DNA of 64,000 nt, from positions 248,001 to 312,000 of the forward strand of contig JAKSZT010000116.1 in assembly GCA_026826555.1 (NCBI GenBank). Direction: 5' to 3'. The stretch comes from Tolypeutes matacus (Eukaryota > Chordata > Mammalia > Cingulata > Chlamyphoridae). The translations under genes were made by a program, and so were the position numbers. The notes beneath the pieces are model-generated. The model searched no databases, was not told the DNA's origin, and was given only the letters and a program-made list of their open reading frames with translations. Shown here in pieces: positions 31,540 to 43,449 of the stretch (its first letter is position 1; the number at the start of each line of letters is the position of its first letter).

Positions 31540-34500
31540 ATTCATTATGAGTAATAACACTGAATGTTAATAGTCTAAAGTCACCATTCGAGAGACACAG
31601 ATTGGTAGAATGGATAAGAAAATATAATCTATCTATATGCTGTCTACAAGAAACCCACCTTCTATCCAGGAATTCAAGTAGGCTGAATGTGAATGGATGG
31701 AAAACCATTTTACAAGCTAACAATAGCCAAAAAAGGGCAGGACTAGCTATTCTAATATCAGACAAAATATACTTTAAAGGCAAACTATTGTAAGAGACAA
31801 AGATGGACACTATATATTAGTAAAAGTGGTAATATCTCAAGAAGAGAGAACAATCATTAACATTTATGCATGTAATTGGGATACCTCAAAATACATGAGG
31901 CAAACTCTGGAAAAACTAAGAGGAGAAATAAATGACTACAATTATAGCAGGGGTCTTCAATACATCATTATCATCATTAGACAGAAAATTTAGATGGGGA
32001 ATCCATAAAGAAACAAACGCTCTCAACAATAGATTAGAGGACCTGGACTTGATAGATATATTCAGAACACTACACCCAAATAGGGCAGAATTTAAATTCT
32101 TCTTCCACATGGATCGCAATCCAAAATAGAACACATGCTAGGCCACAAAACAACTCTCAATGAATTCGGAAATATAGGGATTATACAAAATAATTTTCTG
32201 ACAACAATGGAATGAAATTGGAAATCACTAAGGGCCAGAAAAACAGGTTAGGCATAAGGATATGGAAGTTAAACAACACACTCTTAGACAAAGAGTGTCT
32301 TTCAAAGGGGAAATCACAAAAGAAACCAGTAACGACCTTGAAACTAATGAAAATGACAACACAACATAACAAAACATATGGGATGTAGTGAAAGAAGTCC
32401 TGAGAGGGAAGTTCATATCCATAAATACAGATATTAAAAAAGAAGAAAGAGCTAAAATTGAAGACCTAACTGCACACTTGGAGGAATTGGAAAAACAACA
32501 ACAAACTAAACCAAAAGGAAATATAAAGAAGGAAATAACAAAGATTAGAGCAGAACTAAATGAAATAGAGAATGAGAAAACACTGGAAACAATAAACAAA
32601 ACAAAAATTCTTCGAGAATATCAATAAAATTGACAAACCCTTAGCCAGACTAATAAAGAAAAAGAGAGAACAGATGCAAATACATAAAATAAGGAATGAG
32701 CAAGGGGATATCACTACTGACCCCCCCAAAATAAAGAGTATCATAAGTGGATACTTTGAAAAATGATATGCCAGCAAGAATGATAATTTAGATGAAACGG
32801 ACAAGTTTCTAGAAACTCACAAACAGCCTATATTGATGAAAGAAGAAATTGATGAACTCAAAAGTCCAATTACAAGTAAAGAGATAGACTCAGTCATCAA
32901 AACCTCCCAACTAAGAAGAGCCCAGGACTAGATGGTTTTAGAGCTGAATTCTACCAAACATTCCAGAAAGAGTTAACACCAATTCTGCTTAAGCTCTTCC
33001 AAAAAATAGAAGTAGAAGGAATATTGCCTAACTCATTCTATGATACCAATATTACCCTGATATCAAAACCAAACAAAGATACCACAGGAAAGGAAAATTA
33101 CAGAACAATTTCTCTAATGAATCTAATCGCTAAAATCCTTAACAAAATACTTGCTAAATGCATTCAACAACATATCAAAAGGATTATACACCATGATCAA
33201 GTGGGTTTCATCCTGGGTATGCAAGGATGGTTCAATATAAGAAAATCAATATAATACATAACATAAACAGATTGAAAGAAAAAAATCACATGATCATCTC
33301 TATAGATGCAGTAAAAGCATTCAACAAAATACAACACTCTTTCCTCATAAAAACACTACAAAAGATAGGAATTGATGGAAACTTTCTGAATATGATAAAG
33401 GGTATATACAAAAACCCCAAAGCTAACATCATTTTCATTGGTGAAATCTTAAAAGCCTTCTATCTGAGTTTGGGAACAAGACAAGGATGTCCAATATCAC
33501 CACTCCTATTTAACATTGTCTTAGAAGTACTTGAGCGAGCACTGAGGCAAGAAAAGGACATAAAAGGCATGCAGATTGGAAAAGAAGTAAAAACTTCATT
33601 ATATGCAGATGACATGATCCTATACATAGAAAGCGCTAAGAAATCTACAAGGTTTCTAGAACTTATAAAGGAGTTCAGTAATGTTACAGGCTACAAGATC
33701 AATGCTCAAAATTCAGTAGCATTTCTGTACACCAATAACAAGCAAACTGAGGAGGAAATCAAGAAAAAATACAATTTACAATAGTAACTAAAAGAATCAA
33801 ATATCTAGGAATAAATTTAAATAAAAATGTAAAGGACTTATATACAGAAAACTACACAACACTGTTAAAGGAAATCAAAGAAGATTTAATAAATGGAAAG
33901 ATATTCCCTGTTCATGGATAGGAAGACTAAACATCATCAAGATTTCTATCCTACCCAAACTAATCTACAGATTTAATGCAATCCCAATAAAAATCAGCAC
34001 TGTATTCTTTAAGGAACTGGAAAAACTAACCACAAAATATATTTGGAGTGGTAAGAGACCCTGAATTGCCAAAGACATATAGAAAAAGAAAAATGAAGTT
34101 GGAGGTATCACAATTCCTGACTTTAAAACATACTACAAAGCTACAGTGATCAAAACTGCATTGTATTTGCACAAGGATAGACTTACTGACCAGTGGAACT
34201 GAATTGAGAGTTCTGATATAGATCCTCACATATACAGTCATCTGATATTTGACAAGGCCATGAAGCCCACTCAGTTGGAGAGAATGGCCTCTTTAACATG
34301 TGGCGCTTGGAGAACTGGATATCCATATCCAAATGTAGGAGAGAAGAATACCGACTCACACCTTATATAAAAATCAACTCAAGATGGATCAAAGATCTAA
34401 ATATGAGAGCCAAAACCATAAAGACCTTGGAAGATAATGTAGGGAAGCATCTGCAGGACCTTTTTATAGGAAATTATTTCATGAACTTCACAGCCAAAGC

Positions 34501-35210
34501 ACGAGCAACAAGAGAAAAGATAGATAAATGGGGTCTCATCAAAATTAAAAACTTATGCGCATCAAAGGTTGTTATTAAGAGAATAAAAAGGCAGCCTACC
34601 CAATGGGAGAAAATATTTGGCAATCATATATCTGACAGGAGCCTAATATCCTGCAAATATAAAGACACTTTGAAAATAAAAGACAAACAACCCATTTAAA
34701 AAATGGACAAATGACCTGGAATGACACTTCTCCAAGGAAGATATACAAATAGCTAAAAAGCACATGAAAAAATGCTGAACATCACTTGCTATCAGGGAAA
34801 TGCAAATCAAAACTACAATGAGATACCATCTTACACCCATCAGAATGGCAGCTATTAAAAAAACAGCAGCCACTAAATATTGGAGAGGATGTGGAGGAAT
34901 AGGAACCCTCATCCACTGCTGGTGGGACTGTGGTATTGTCCAGTCACTGCAGAGGACCGTTTGGCGGTTCCTCAGAAAACTAACAATAGATCTTCCATAG
35001 GATCCAGCAATTCCACTGCTGGGTATATACCCAGAAGAACTGAAAGCAAAGACACAAACAGATATATGCACACCAATGTTCATAGTGGCATTGTTCACCA
35101 TTGCCAAAGTTGGAATCAGCCCCAGTGCCCATCAACAGATGAATGAATAAGCAAAATTTGGTACATAACTACAATGGAATATTATGCAGCTGGAAGAAGG
35201 AATAAAGTAC
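31540..35210 (+). pseudogene. ORF2: L1 ORF2 pseudogene
   Basis: Encodes L1 endonuclease/reverse transcriptase. Endonuclease part at 31602-31793 (ICCLQETHLLS, with the catalytic-site Glu). RT at 33024-33784: TLISKPNKD, then SIDAVKAF (motif A Asp), [19 protein letters not shown] and YADDMILY (motif C). C-terminal domain to about 35210, with the Cys-rich [15 protein letters not shown] near 34890. Many stops and frameshifts separate these, for example after 31793 and around 32930 and 33785. The catalytic motifs survive but the protein is not encodable. The element lacks its N-terminal endonuclease and ORF1. Confidence 0.9.
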
Positions 35211-37780
35211 TTACACATGGAATAACGTGGATAAATCTTGAAGACCTTATGTTGAGTGAAGCAAGCCAGGCATTGAAGGATGAACCGTATATGACCTCAC
35301 TGATTTGAAGTGAGGAAAGTGAGCAGTCTCGGATAACTATTGTCTGAAAAATAGGTTATAAGGGAGAGAAAGAGAAGAGTAGGCTGTGAGCCATCACCCA
35401 TATGGACATAATCTATGGTAAAGGGATAGAGTACTGGGTTTGGTGGTGCAGGTTTGACAGGTGGGTAGATTAGGAAGGGCAGGTTGGAAAACCTAAGGTA
35501 TGTAACTATGTATCTTGTCATTCCATGAGTCAAGACAGGGGAGTGTCCTCTGTCCCAGAGGAAGGGGGAGGAAGGAACAGAAAAGAATAAACAGGGGGTA
35601 TTTATTGGTCATGGGAAATGTTTTTCGTTACCTGACAAAGGACATGGTAAATATCATCAAAACTTTTTAAACTGTATCATCTAAATTTTAAATGATACTG
35701 TAAACTTTGACAATGTTTAGTTGCCATATTTTACTATCTGTATAACAATTATAACAATGCTAATATAAAAATAAGGTTTCAATATGGGATGGATAGGGGG
35801 ACAGTGTTTGGGTATGTGGGAGATTCTAGTATTCCATGTGTGATTTTGCTGTACTCTAAAAATCTTTGAAAATGAAATGAAAATTTGGGAGACACTGGGG
35901 AATGATAGGGGGAAGGTGTCATGGTACACTGGACATCCGATAATACAGTGATAAAAGGAAAAAAGAATAATTATTTTTTTTAAAAAGGGAATTTCTTTTA
36001 TTTTTTCATTTTTTAATGTCCCAATCTGCTAATTATATTTTGTTTTTGTTTGTTTATTTGTTTGTATTGTTTTGTTTTGTTTTTCCTGAGTTTCCTTGTG
36101 TTTATCTCTTGCATTGGAGCTCATCATTGTTTCTTTTTTCTATTAAGTGTATTTGGTTATTATATGGGCTACATGTTCAGGGAAGATTTAGATGACAGAA
36201 GGGTTACAAAGGAGGCTGCAGAGGATTATTGGTAGGGGGTATCTGTGAGGCGGGATTCATGGGAGTAATTTCATCTGAATATACATGAAAGATATATAAA
36301 ATTGTTCAAAGATCAAAGAATGGGGCACGGTCATGGTGGGTGGACAATCACTCAATAAATGAGGGAATCTGAATTCCCATCCTGGAGAGCTCTGCCACAT
36401 TCTCCAAGGGAGCAGCAACAGTCCCCTGAGTGCAGGGACAGTGTCTGCCAAAAGAGGATGGCCCACTGATGAGTTCTTGTTATTGTTGACTAGCCTTATG
36501 ATACTTTGCTCTTGTAATTGAAACTTAGCCTACTGTTATGGGGTGCCTAAATGTTGCCACCTGAGAGCTTCTTTCTTGCTCAAATGTGGCCTCTCTCTAA
36601 GCCAAACTCAGAATATGAATGCATTTCATTCCCCCCCAACATGGGACATGACTCCCGGGGATGAGCCTCCCTGGCAACGAGGGATTAATACCAAGTGCCA
36701 ACTGGCAACATAACTGGAAAAAGACCTTGAATAAAAGGGGGAAAATGTAAAGACATATGAGTTAAAGTGGCTAAGAGACTTCAAAGAGAGACGGGAGTTC
36801 ATCCCACAGGTCACGCTTACACACACGCCAGTAGGATCTCATAGAACACCAAAGTGTATATAACCCACACAGAGGGGCTACTTAGGGCTCAGGAGACACC
36901 CAGGTCCTATATAAGGGTGGATAGCCCCAGAGACTGACACCTTATCAGTGGGCTATATTTTGGAATCTGTGCTCCTGAGAGTGACAGAGTAGGACTCAAA
37001 TAAGTCCTCCCTGCACATGGTCCATCAGTCCCTTCTATTCAAATCTATATGTGATGCTGGAGTTTTTAGATGTATTTCGAGAGACTGGAGCCTCTGGCCT
37101 AACTATGTGCCAGCTGTGCCTGGAATCTCAGTGGAGCTGCAACTCCTACCCTACAGCTCAATGGACACATCCAATTCACTTGGCAAGGAGACAATGATGG
37201 GTAACAGCCATCTCAGGGAATGGAGAGGGCCTGCAGCTGCAGACAGGATAATCCCACCCACCATATCCTTGGGACATAAGCCTTCTGTCACTTGGAGATG
37301 GAATGGACATCACCATCCCAGTCCCCTCAGGATTAGGGGAAGAACTATGGACTAGAGTGAACTTAATGGTATCCAATTGTACACATAGGATGATTCTAGC
37401 AATAGAAGAAATTATAACAGTGAGGTGGAGCATGTGACCACTGGTCACTTTCAGGGCATGGAGGGGAAGTGCAGTTAAAATACAAGGGCTTTTTAAGGAC
37501 TCAGGGGTGGTCCAGAGTGCCATTGTGGTACTGGATGTAGGCCATTTTAAATCAGCACACACCATTCAGAACTGTGTTGGAGAGAATGTGGTCTATGATG
37601 TGAACTGTGGCCTATGATTGGTGGCAAGGCACCAGGATGTGTATATCCATTGAGGGTGATGAGCCACAGTGATGAAGGATGTTTGTGTGGATGTTGTGGG
37701 AGTTGTGGGAGATGGAGAACATGGGAATCCCTGTAATTTCTATGTAATATTTAGGTAATCTAAGCAACTTTAAAATATAA

Positions 37781-37819
<39 letters not shown>

Positions 37820-37822
37820 ATT
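35211..37822 (+). repeat. L1 3' UTR, long form
   Basis: Non-coding. It includes GGGACATGACTCCCGGGGATG-like sequence (near 36640), several open but unrecognisable short frames, and a terminal GTAATCTAAGCAACTT followed by (AAAT)n. The shared end with other L1 tails in the window supports L1 origin. Confidence 0.55.
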
Positions 37823-39287
37823 CATATCTCTAAATGACTATTGAATGGATAAATAAATAATGATATCCATGGCCTAGGACATCAACAAAGTGTTAAAATA
37901 CACCACAAAATAATATATAGCATAAGATGGGAAAATGAATATGTAGCAGTTGGATGTCATTATGATTTCCAAAAATAGATATTGGATTATGCTTGTAAAC
38001 TGGTCTGTTAATCTGAGCATAATTAAGTTATGATAAGGGCATTGACTGTGACAGAGTCCATGGGGCATTGAGCCCTGCCCCTTGGTAGGTGGGGACTCAA
38101 ACATAAAAAGACATGTCAAAGGACAGAGCTTGAGCATTTATTGATGTTGGAGTTCTGATGATCTGGGACAGTAGGTCCCAGGGAAAAGAGACAAGATATT
38201 CACCTGACAGTTCAGAGCTGGCCTTCTGTAGAGAGGCAAAGCTTAGAGAGACTCATAGTCTATAGCTGTCCTTGTGGAGGAAACAGAGGAGCTGAGCCCA
38301 GAGAGAAATGCAGCCCCAGGTAGAGTATAACCCAAAAACTCTGAACACTGGCAAATGTCAGCAGCTGTCTTGCTCCAAGACAGGGTAACAGATTTTGGTG
38401 AAGGAAGACACTTATGCTTAATGGCCTGGTAAGTGTAAGTTTCTAACCCAAATAAATACCCTTTATAAAGACCCACAGATTTCTGGCATTTTGCATCAGC
38501 ACCCCTTTGGCTGACTAATACAGGATATAAAATGTTTTAAAATAAATTATTTAGCCAATCAATAATAAATAATAAGTGCAGATTTTGAAAGGCAAGTAAA
38601 AGTGTTTTAATTTCCCTCATAAACTTTAAAGAGTATTAAATAATGCATATCATCCAAATAAATAGAAGAAAAGAAATTGAACAAAAATTGTCAGTCCAAA
38701 ACAAAGCATTCAGGATTTCCTGGGTTGCCTTTATGGCATTTCTTCTGACACCACCTTACTCATGCATCTTTGGAAGCTGCACTTTCTTAACATTGAAAAA
38801 CCTAAAGGTTCCAGGGTTGATTTACAGGGTGTTGTTTTTTCCCCCCATCATAAATCAAGAGCTGTATCACTTCCCCATTTCCTAGTTATGAAGTCACCAA
38901 ACTGGATGTGATGCTTATTTGAAGCAAGAAGAGCCATGAATGAGAGAACAAATAAAAAGGAGATATTTTTGTGCTTCCCACATTGCACACTTAGATTATT
39001 GATATTTGATCTTTCCTCTTTTCCAATGAATGCATTCAATGCTATAAATTTCCCTCTAAGCACTGCTTTTGCTGTACCCCACAAACTATGAAGGGTCATA
39101 GGACATTAAGAAGCAGAAAGGACCACATATCAAAAGGCTTGTGAGTGAAGCTATATCCACTTCCACAACAGTACAGACTTAAGATGAATGCAGAGAATGT
39201 AAGAAAGATGGGAAAATATTTTCTCTGACTGCAAGCATTGTTTCCTCAAAATAACACTTCTATGAATATAACTTCACTTTGAGGGAA
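37823..39287 (+). repeat. Block X, right part (X3b)
   Basis: Continues X3a; matches 24215-25668. It contains the LTR below and the L1 ORF2 scrap (minus, 38980-39099). It ends at GAGGGAA against the ERV-A LTR. Confidence 0.85.
37942..38522 (+). repeat. MaLR-like solo LTR in X3
   Basis: 581 bases, TGTAGCAGTTGG to CTAATACA, flanked by GAATA (37937-37941) and GGATA (38523-38527), the same site as in X1 and X4. Confidence 0.9.
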
Positions 39288-39674
39288 TGTTGTAATTCAG
39301 CGTGGAGGTAGATGGTGCCGGGAATGATCCAAAGAAAGTTTGAGACCAGGGGACCTCACTCCATGAGGAATGCAGCCAAGTTTATTTAGGCAGAAGCTGC
39401 TTTTTATACTACAAAGCTGATAAAATTAGGTCATTCTTCACTAATTTCTCATCTTGGTACCTGAGAGCACTGCCTGTTTCTGTGTTCCCAGACAAACTTT
39501 CTTGGGAATTCAGACCATAACATCTTAGTGTTGTGTTCATTCGGTTCTGCCTCCTCCCACTGATGTCTGCAGTAGCAGTGTCCTTGGAGACATTTCCTAA
39601 TGTTTCTCTGTCAGAAAGGATGCTTTTTAAATGCTTAACCCTTTATGCTCTGGCTCTCAGAATCTTTTCCAACA
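39288..39674 (-). repeat. ERV-A 3' LTR (copy 2)
   Basis: 387 bases, reading TGTTGGAAAAG to ATTACAACA on the minus strand. Directly upstream on that strand is an intact-looking polypurine tract (CAAAAAAGGGAGAAA, 39675-39690). Confidence 0.9.
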
Positions 39675-39768
39675 TTTCTCCCTTTTTTGTTTTTTGTCCA
39701 GGGTGACGGTGTCTGTCTTAGGTTGTCCTCTTCTGATGGTCTTACCCGTCCCTGGCCACCAGCCAAGA

Positions 39769-40164
39769 TCAATGGACAGGGATTTGAGATTCAAGGGTTT
39801 TAAGCAGAATCAAGTGATTGGCATGGCTGGCCTTTTCATCCCTATTAATATGGGAAAGCAGTGCTTTGAAAATGCCACCTAATACAGTTAAGAGTAGCAG
39901 AGCCCCAATGATCACCACACTGAAGTTAGCAAGTACAGAGGTTGATTTCCACCAATGTAAGGGATATATTTTATTTAATTTATCTGACTCTGATTGCCAA
40001 AATTTGATACCTGGAAGCATAGTATGTAGATTCTGAGATATGCTCAAAATCCTTTTTTGCAAATCTATAATTCCTATAGATAAAATTGTGTGATGAACCA
40101 TTAAATGATGTTTAACTTTTTCCCATTCATAATGGGAATCGTATATGGGAGAGGAGTGATACAA
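39769..40164 (-). pseudogene. env: ERV-A env, transmembrane C-terminal frame (copy 2)
   Basis: 131 codons covering the end of the transmembrane-subunit ectodomain, with WW-containing membrane-proximal sequence (YPLHWWKSTS). A hydrophobic membrane span (VVIIGALLLLTVLGGIF) and a short cytoplasmic tail follow. The frame overlaps the upstream env frame by 64 bases in a different phase, so one frameshift separates the two halves. Confidence 0.7.
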
Positions 40165-40658
40165 AAAGCAATTTCATTACAATCACTCTTCAAACTTTGT
40201 TTTAAACTTAGATTATATACCTGATCTCCCATTTGTGTAATAGCCATATCTAATTTATTAAGCCTATTATTAATTTGCTCATCTATATATGCCTGACCAT
40301 GCCATAGCTCACTAGCATTATGATGCCAATTTTTATCATATTGTTGTGTTTGGACATTCTCATGTAGGTCAGTTCCTACCACAGAAGCGGCTATAATAAT
40401 ACTTATAAACCCTAAAACAGCACGTATTTTTAGAGGATGGTGAGAATCAACAGGCCCAGGAAAATGAAAAGACTGATTAATACAAACAGGGTAGGATTTG
40501 TCCCACCAAGTCAACAATTCTAAAAGAGGTGAATTAGTAATATAAGCCCAATATGTATAATTATGTGAAAGTGCACTACTTACTCCTGTGGTTGTCAAGG
40601 TAAGCATAGCAAGGAATAACTGTGTTAGAGTGACATTCTGCCTTTTAGAAGTTATCAT
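40101..40658 (-). pseudogene. env: ERV-A env, N-terminal frame with surface-subunit deletion (copy 2)
   Basis: 185 open codons: an N-terminal signal-peptide region, about 50 residues of the surface subunit with glycosylation sites (NYT, NQS), then an abrupt in-frame join to the fusion-peptide-like stretch (VLGFISIIIAASVVG) and heptad region of the transmembrane subunit. Against copy 1 about 700 bases of surface subunit are missing between the equivalents of about 5840 and 6605. The cleavage region is lost with them. The frame ends about 60 bases into the overlap with the C-terminal frame. It is uninterrupted, but that may be chance. Confidence 0.7.
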
Positions 40659-40664
40659 TTTTTC

Positions 40665-40760
40665 TGCTTTTTGTGTCAGCTTCTTTAGCTTGTATATGTC
40701 TAGGTTTCAGACGTCTGGACAGGACTGAAAGCTGGTCTCATTTATCTGTAATGATAAGAG
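40665..40760 (-). pseudogene. pol: End-of-pol remnant (copy 2)
   Basis: Minus-strand reading resembles LSVLSRRLKPRH, matching 5522-5610. It lies directly upstream of env. Confidence 0.4.
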
Positions 40761-40984
40761 CAAAACCTCGACCCTATATCCTAACTTAACTTCAGCCTTA
40801 TCCCATTGATTATTAGATTTATGCTTTCAGGAAACTAGTTGTCCAATATTTGTTTCTGTATTATTGCCTGATTTTTTGCCAGAAATGCTCTGCTGTTGAT
40901 GAATATGATTCTGACCTTTGGCTTAAAAATTTACTGTAAATAATGCTTGATATAATTGTTCTCACACTTCACCATTTCCCCCCC

Positions 40985-43445
40985 TTTTTTTGTAACATTT
41001 ATAGAGGTTTAACTGTTAATTTTTTATGATAAGTATATATACATTCACAGGCTTACTAAATCAGGAGATACACTGATATACTTGGCTTATTTTTGGCTAG
41101 GGTCCTGGATAGATACAAGATAAATGTTAATATATATTTTGTTAATAAGCATATATTGACAATTAGGGTGAGAAACAAATAACATAACTAATTAAAAGAT
41201 TAAGTCAATATTGAACAAAGTTACAGAATGACAGATAAATAGAGCAGTCTTATATATATATTTACCATTAATTAGCTTTTAGCTGGGAAGTGTTGAATTG
41301 TTGAAGTAGCAACTGATGCTAATGTTTTGGTTGACTGTGTTTAGGATTAATGAATTTGATACTATAGATGCCAACTTGTGAGTATTTTGCTAATTCTCGA
41401 GGAAGGGGCCAGCCTCCTCAGGAAGGAACACAACACTCCCTGGGCAGTACATTTTAAGGTTTCTGCATCAATCCCTGGGAGAGTGGCCAGCTACCCCAGG
41501 GAGGAATACAATATCCGTTGAAATGTACTTTATTTTTTTTTAGTTTGTTACAAAACATCCTTGATGTGCTTACTATTTTAATTTCCAATATTTTTCCTGA
41601 AATGTAAAAAGTGTTAACCAGCAAGGCATTATTTTGTTGATTAATAAAGTTTTCTATATGATGCTTTACTTTTAGGCTTGAACAATACTTGCCAGAATTT
41701 TGTTTTAATATATTTAATTTCAGGACTGTTGAAACTCAAAAGAAGAGATTTTCATATACATTTAATAAAACACATTTAGTGTAATATAAAAGTTATTAAA
41801 TTACATAAGTATGCAATGTATTGTATTAAAATTTTGTTTAGTATTTAAGTATATTATACATAATTCATAACTATAGTAGATTACACAACAACAGACATCC
41901 AATGAATTAATTTTTATTTCTTAAGCATTTAAGATTCTTATTAGCACAATTAGAATGACCTCAATTACTTTATTTTGTATAGTTTGAGGCACAGGTAAAA
42001 ACAATTTAGTATTTCCTATTTGGACTGTGGTGTAATATATTAAGTCGTAATTTTAATACTTGCATTGGTTTTATTGTAACATTATAATTAGAATTGGGTT
42101 TGTTGTTTACAGTGTTGAATATAAACTTGATTTATTGTTGGCTACTTTACAGGAAGGGATATGTGGGCTGGCTTGACTTGTTTAAGAAAATATTAAAGAA
42201 AGCTTTAGCAAGTTTTAAAACAAAGTGATATGACCTAACTGGATATTAATTCTTTGCAACAAACTAGAAATATTTGGAAGCACTGCATGCTGCAGTGGAG
42301 TTATTTTATTTTACTGTATTTTACTGCCATGGACTACCCCAGCAGCCTTTAATGGCTGCTTTCTTTTTGTAGTTATAACTAAAAATTGTGATTAATAACA
42401 TTATATTTTTATTTGCTATTATATGGAAACATAAAATTTTCAGAAATTTTATACACTTTTAAAGTATTCATATGAACTTTTTATTCATACAACTTTAATT
42501 GTTATAAAATTAGAATATTTCTTTAATTATACAACAGTTTTAAATACTTCATTCAACTTATATCACATGACCTTAACTACTTTTAGCACTTTACATTTTT
42601 TAGGTAAAAGACCAACTTATATGGAAGTTTGAAATAAAAGCTATCTTTCAGGATTTGGATTTGAGAAAGCAGGTTTGAACAGTGTGTTCTTTTTAAAAGT
42701 GATAAGACCTGTTTCTTTATGGAAATGATAAGGTTAAAGTACAAGAAGCTGTTTTGATAAAACAGACTTGTTTTTTGCATTCTCATTATTTAGTAGAAAA
42801 ACTTTGTAAACTTTTACTAAAACAGACTATTGACTTGAGAAACTTTGAGAAAGAATAATACATCAATTTTGTATTATTATATTTTTTGACAATAAAGCTT
42901 TAAATTTTTATAGATAGATTGCTGAAATTTTACTTAGCTTTGACCAAAAAATTCCTTTTTCACAAGTGTTTTGCAGTTTTATATTCAAGTTTTGTCCTAT
43001 ATTTTACTTGTTTTAATAACTAGTTATTTTATCTTAGGATAAAATTATTTTCTTTTCTTTAATAATAAAAGCAGACAAATACAAAAATAATTATGATACA
43101 CTAACAGAAACATAAAGCTTACTAATTTGACCCATAATTTTCATTCTTTTGGTATGGCTGTTTTCAAGCCCTCCAACATTTTACATTTTTGATTTTCTGT
43201 TTTTAAGATTGTTTCTGTAATCTGTGTTACCTGTAATATATAAGCTTATTCTTGGAAACACATTTGTACATAATCAGCAACCAGCCATGGCAACATAAAC
43301 AGCATAAATACAGTTAAGCTCTAATTTAGCAGTTTATACAGATGTTTAACATGTATATTTTGAGTTACTACTTTTTAGGAGTACACTTAGGCATGAAGTT
43401 CAGATTTCTGGGATAGGCCCTTTAATTCCTGTTCTTAATTTTGGG
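40985..43445 (-). repeat. ERV-A AT-rich spacer (copy 2, longest)
   Basis: About 2.46 kb of AT-rich DNA between gag and the env/pol end. It is homologous to 3517-5330 and 14951-15875. No protease, RT or integrase motif could be found. The stretch from 43060 to 43445 has no counterpart elsewhere in the window. Confidence 0.65.
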
Positions 43446-43449
43446 TATA

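Larger units (their letters stand above)
31498..37822 (+). mobile_element. L1 retrotransposon, 6.3 kb, 5'-truncated
   Basis: Starts inside the ORF2 endonuclease and ends in an AAAT-repeat tail (37779-37822) within block X. ORF2 occupies the first 3.7 kb. The remaining 2.6 kb (about 35210-37780) has no coding content and ends in the 3'-terminal sequence shared with 30060-30290, so I treat it as an unusually long 3' UTR. An AT-rich spot at 35950-36060 could instead mark a second element. Target duplications could not be resolved. Confidence 0.8.

Noticed and set aside
36000..37780. Several 60-130-codon frames in the L1 3' region as separate genes
   Set aside because: They sit on both strands in DNA that shares its end with other L1 tails and has no coding signature.
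41000..43445. AT-rich spacer as ordinary but heavily decayed pol
   Set aside because: Gag and env on either side are still readable at the same age, yet no RT, RNase H or integrase motif can be found here. A third copy has the spacer and a separate, readable pol. Not fully excluded without a profile search.
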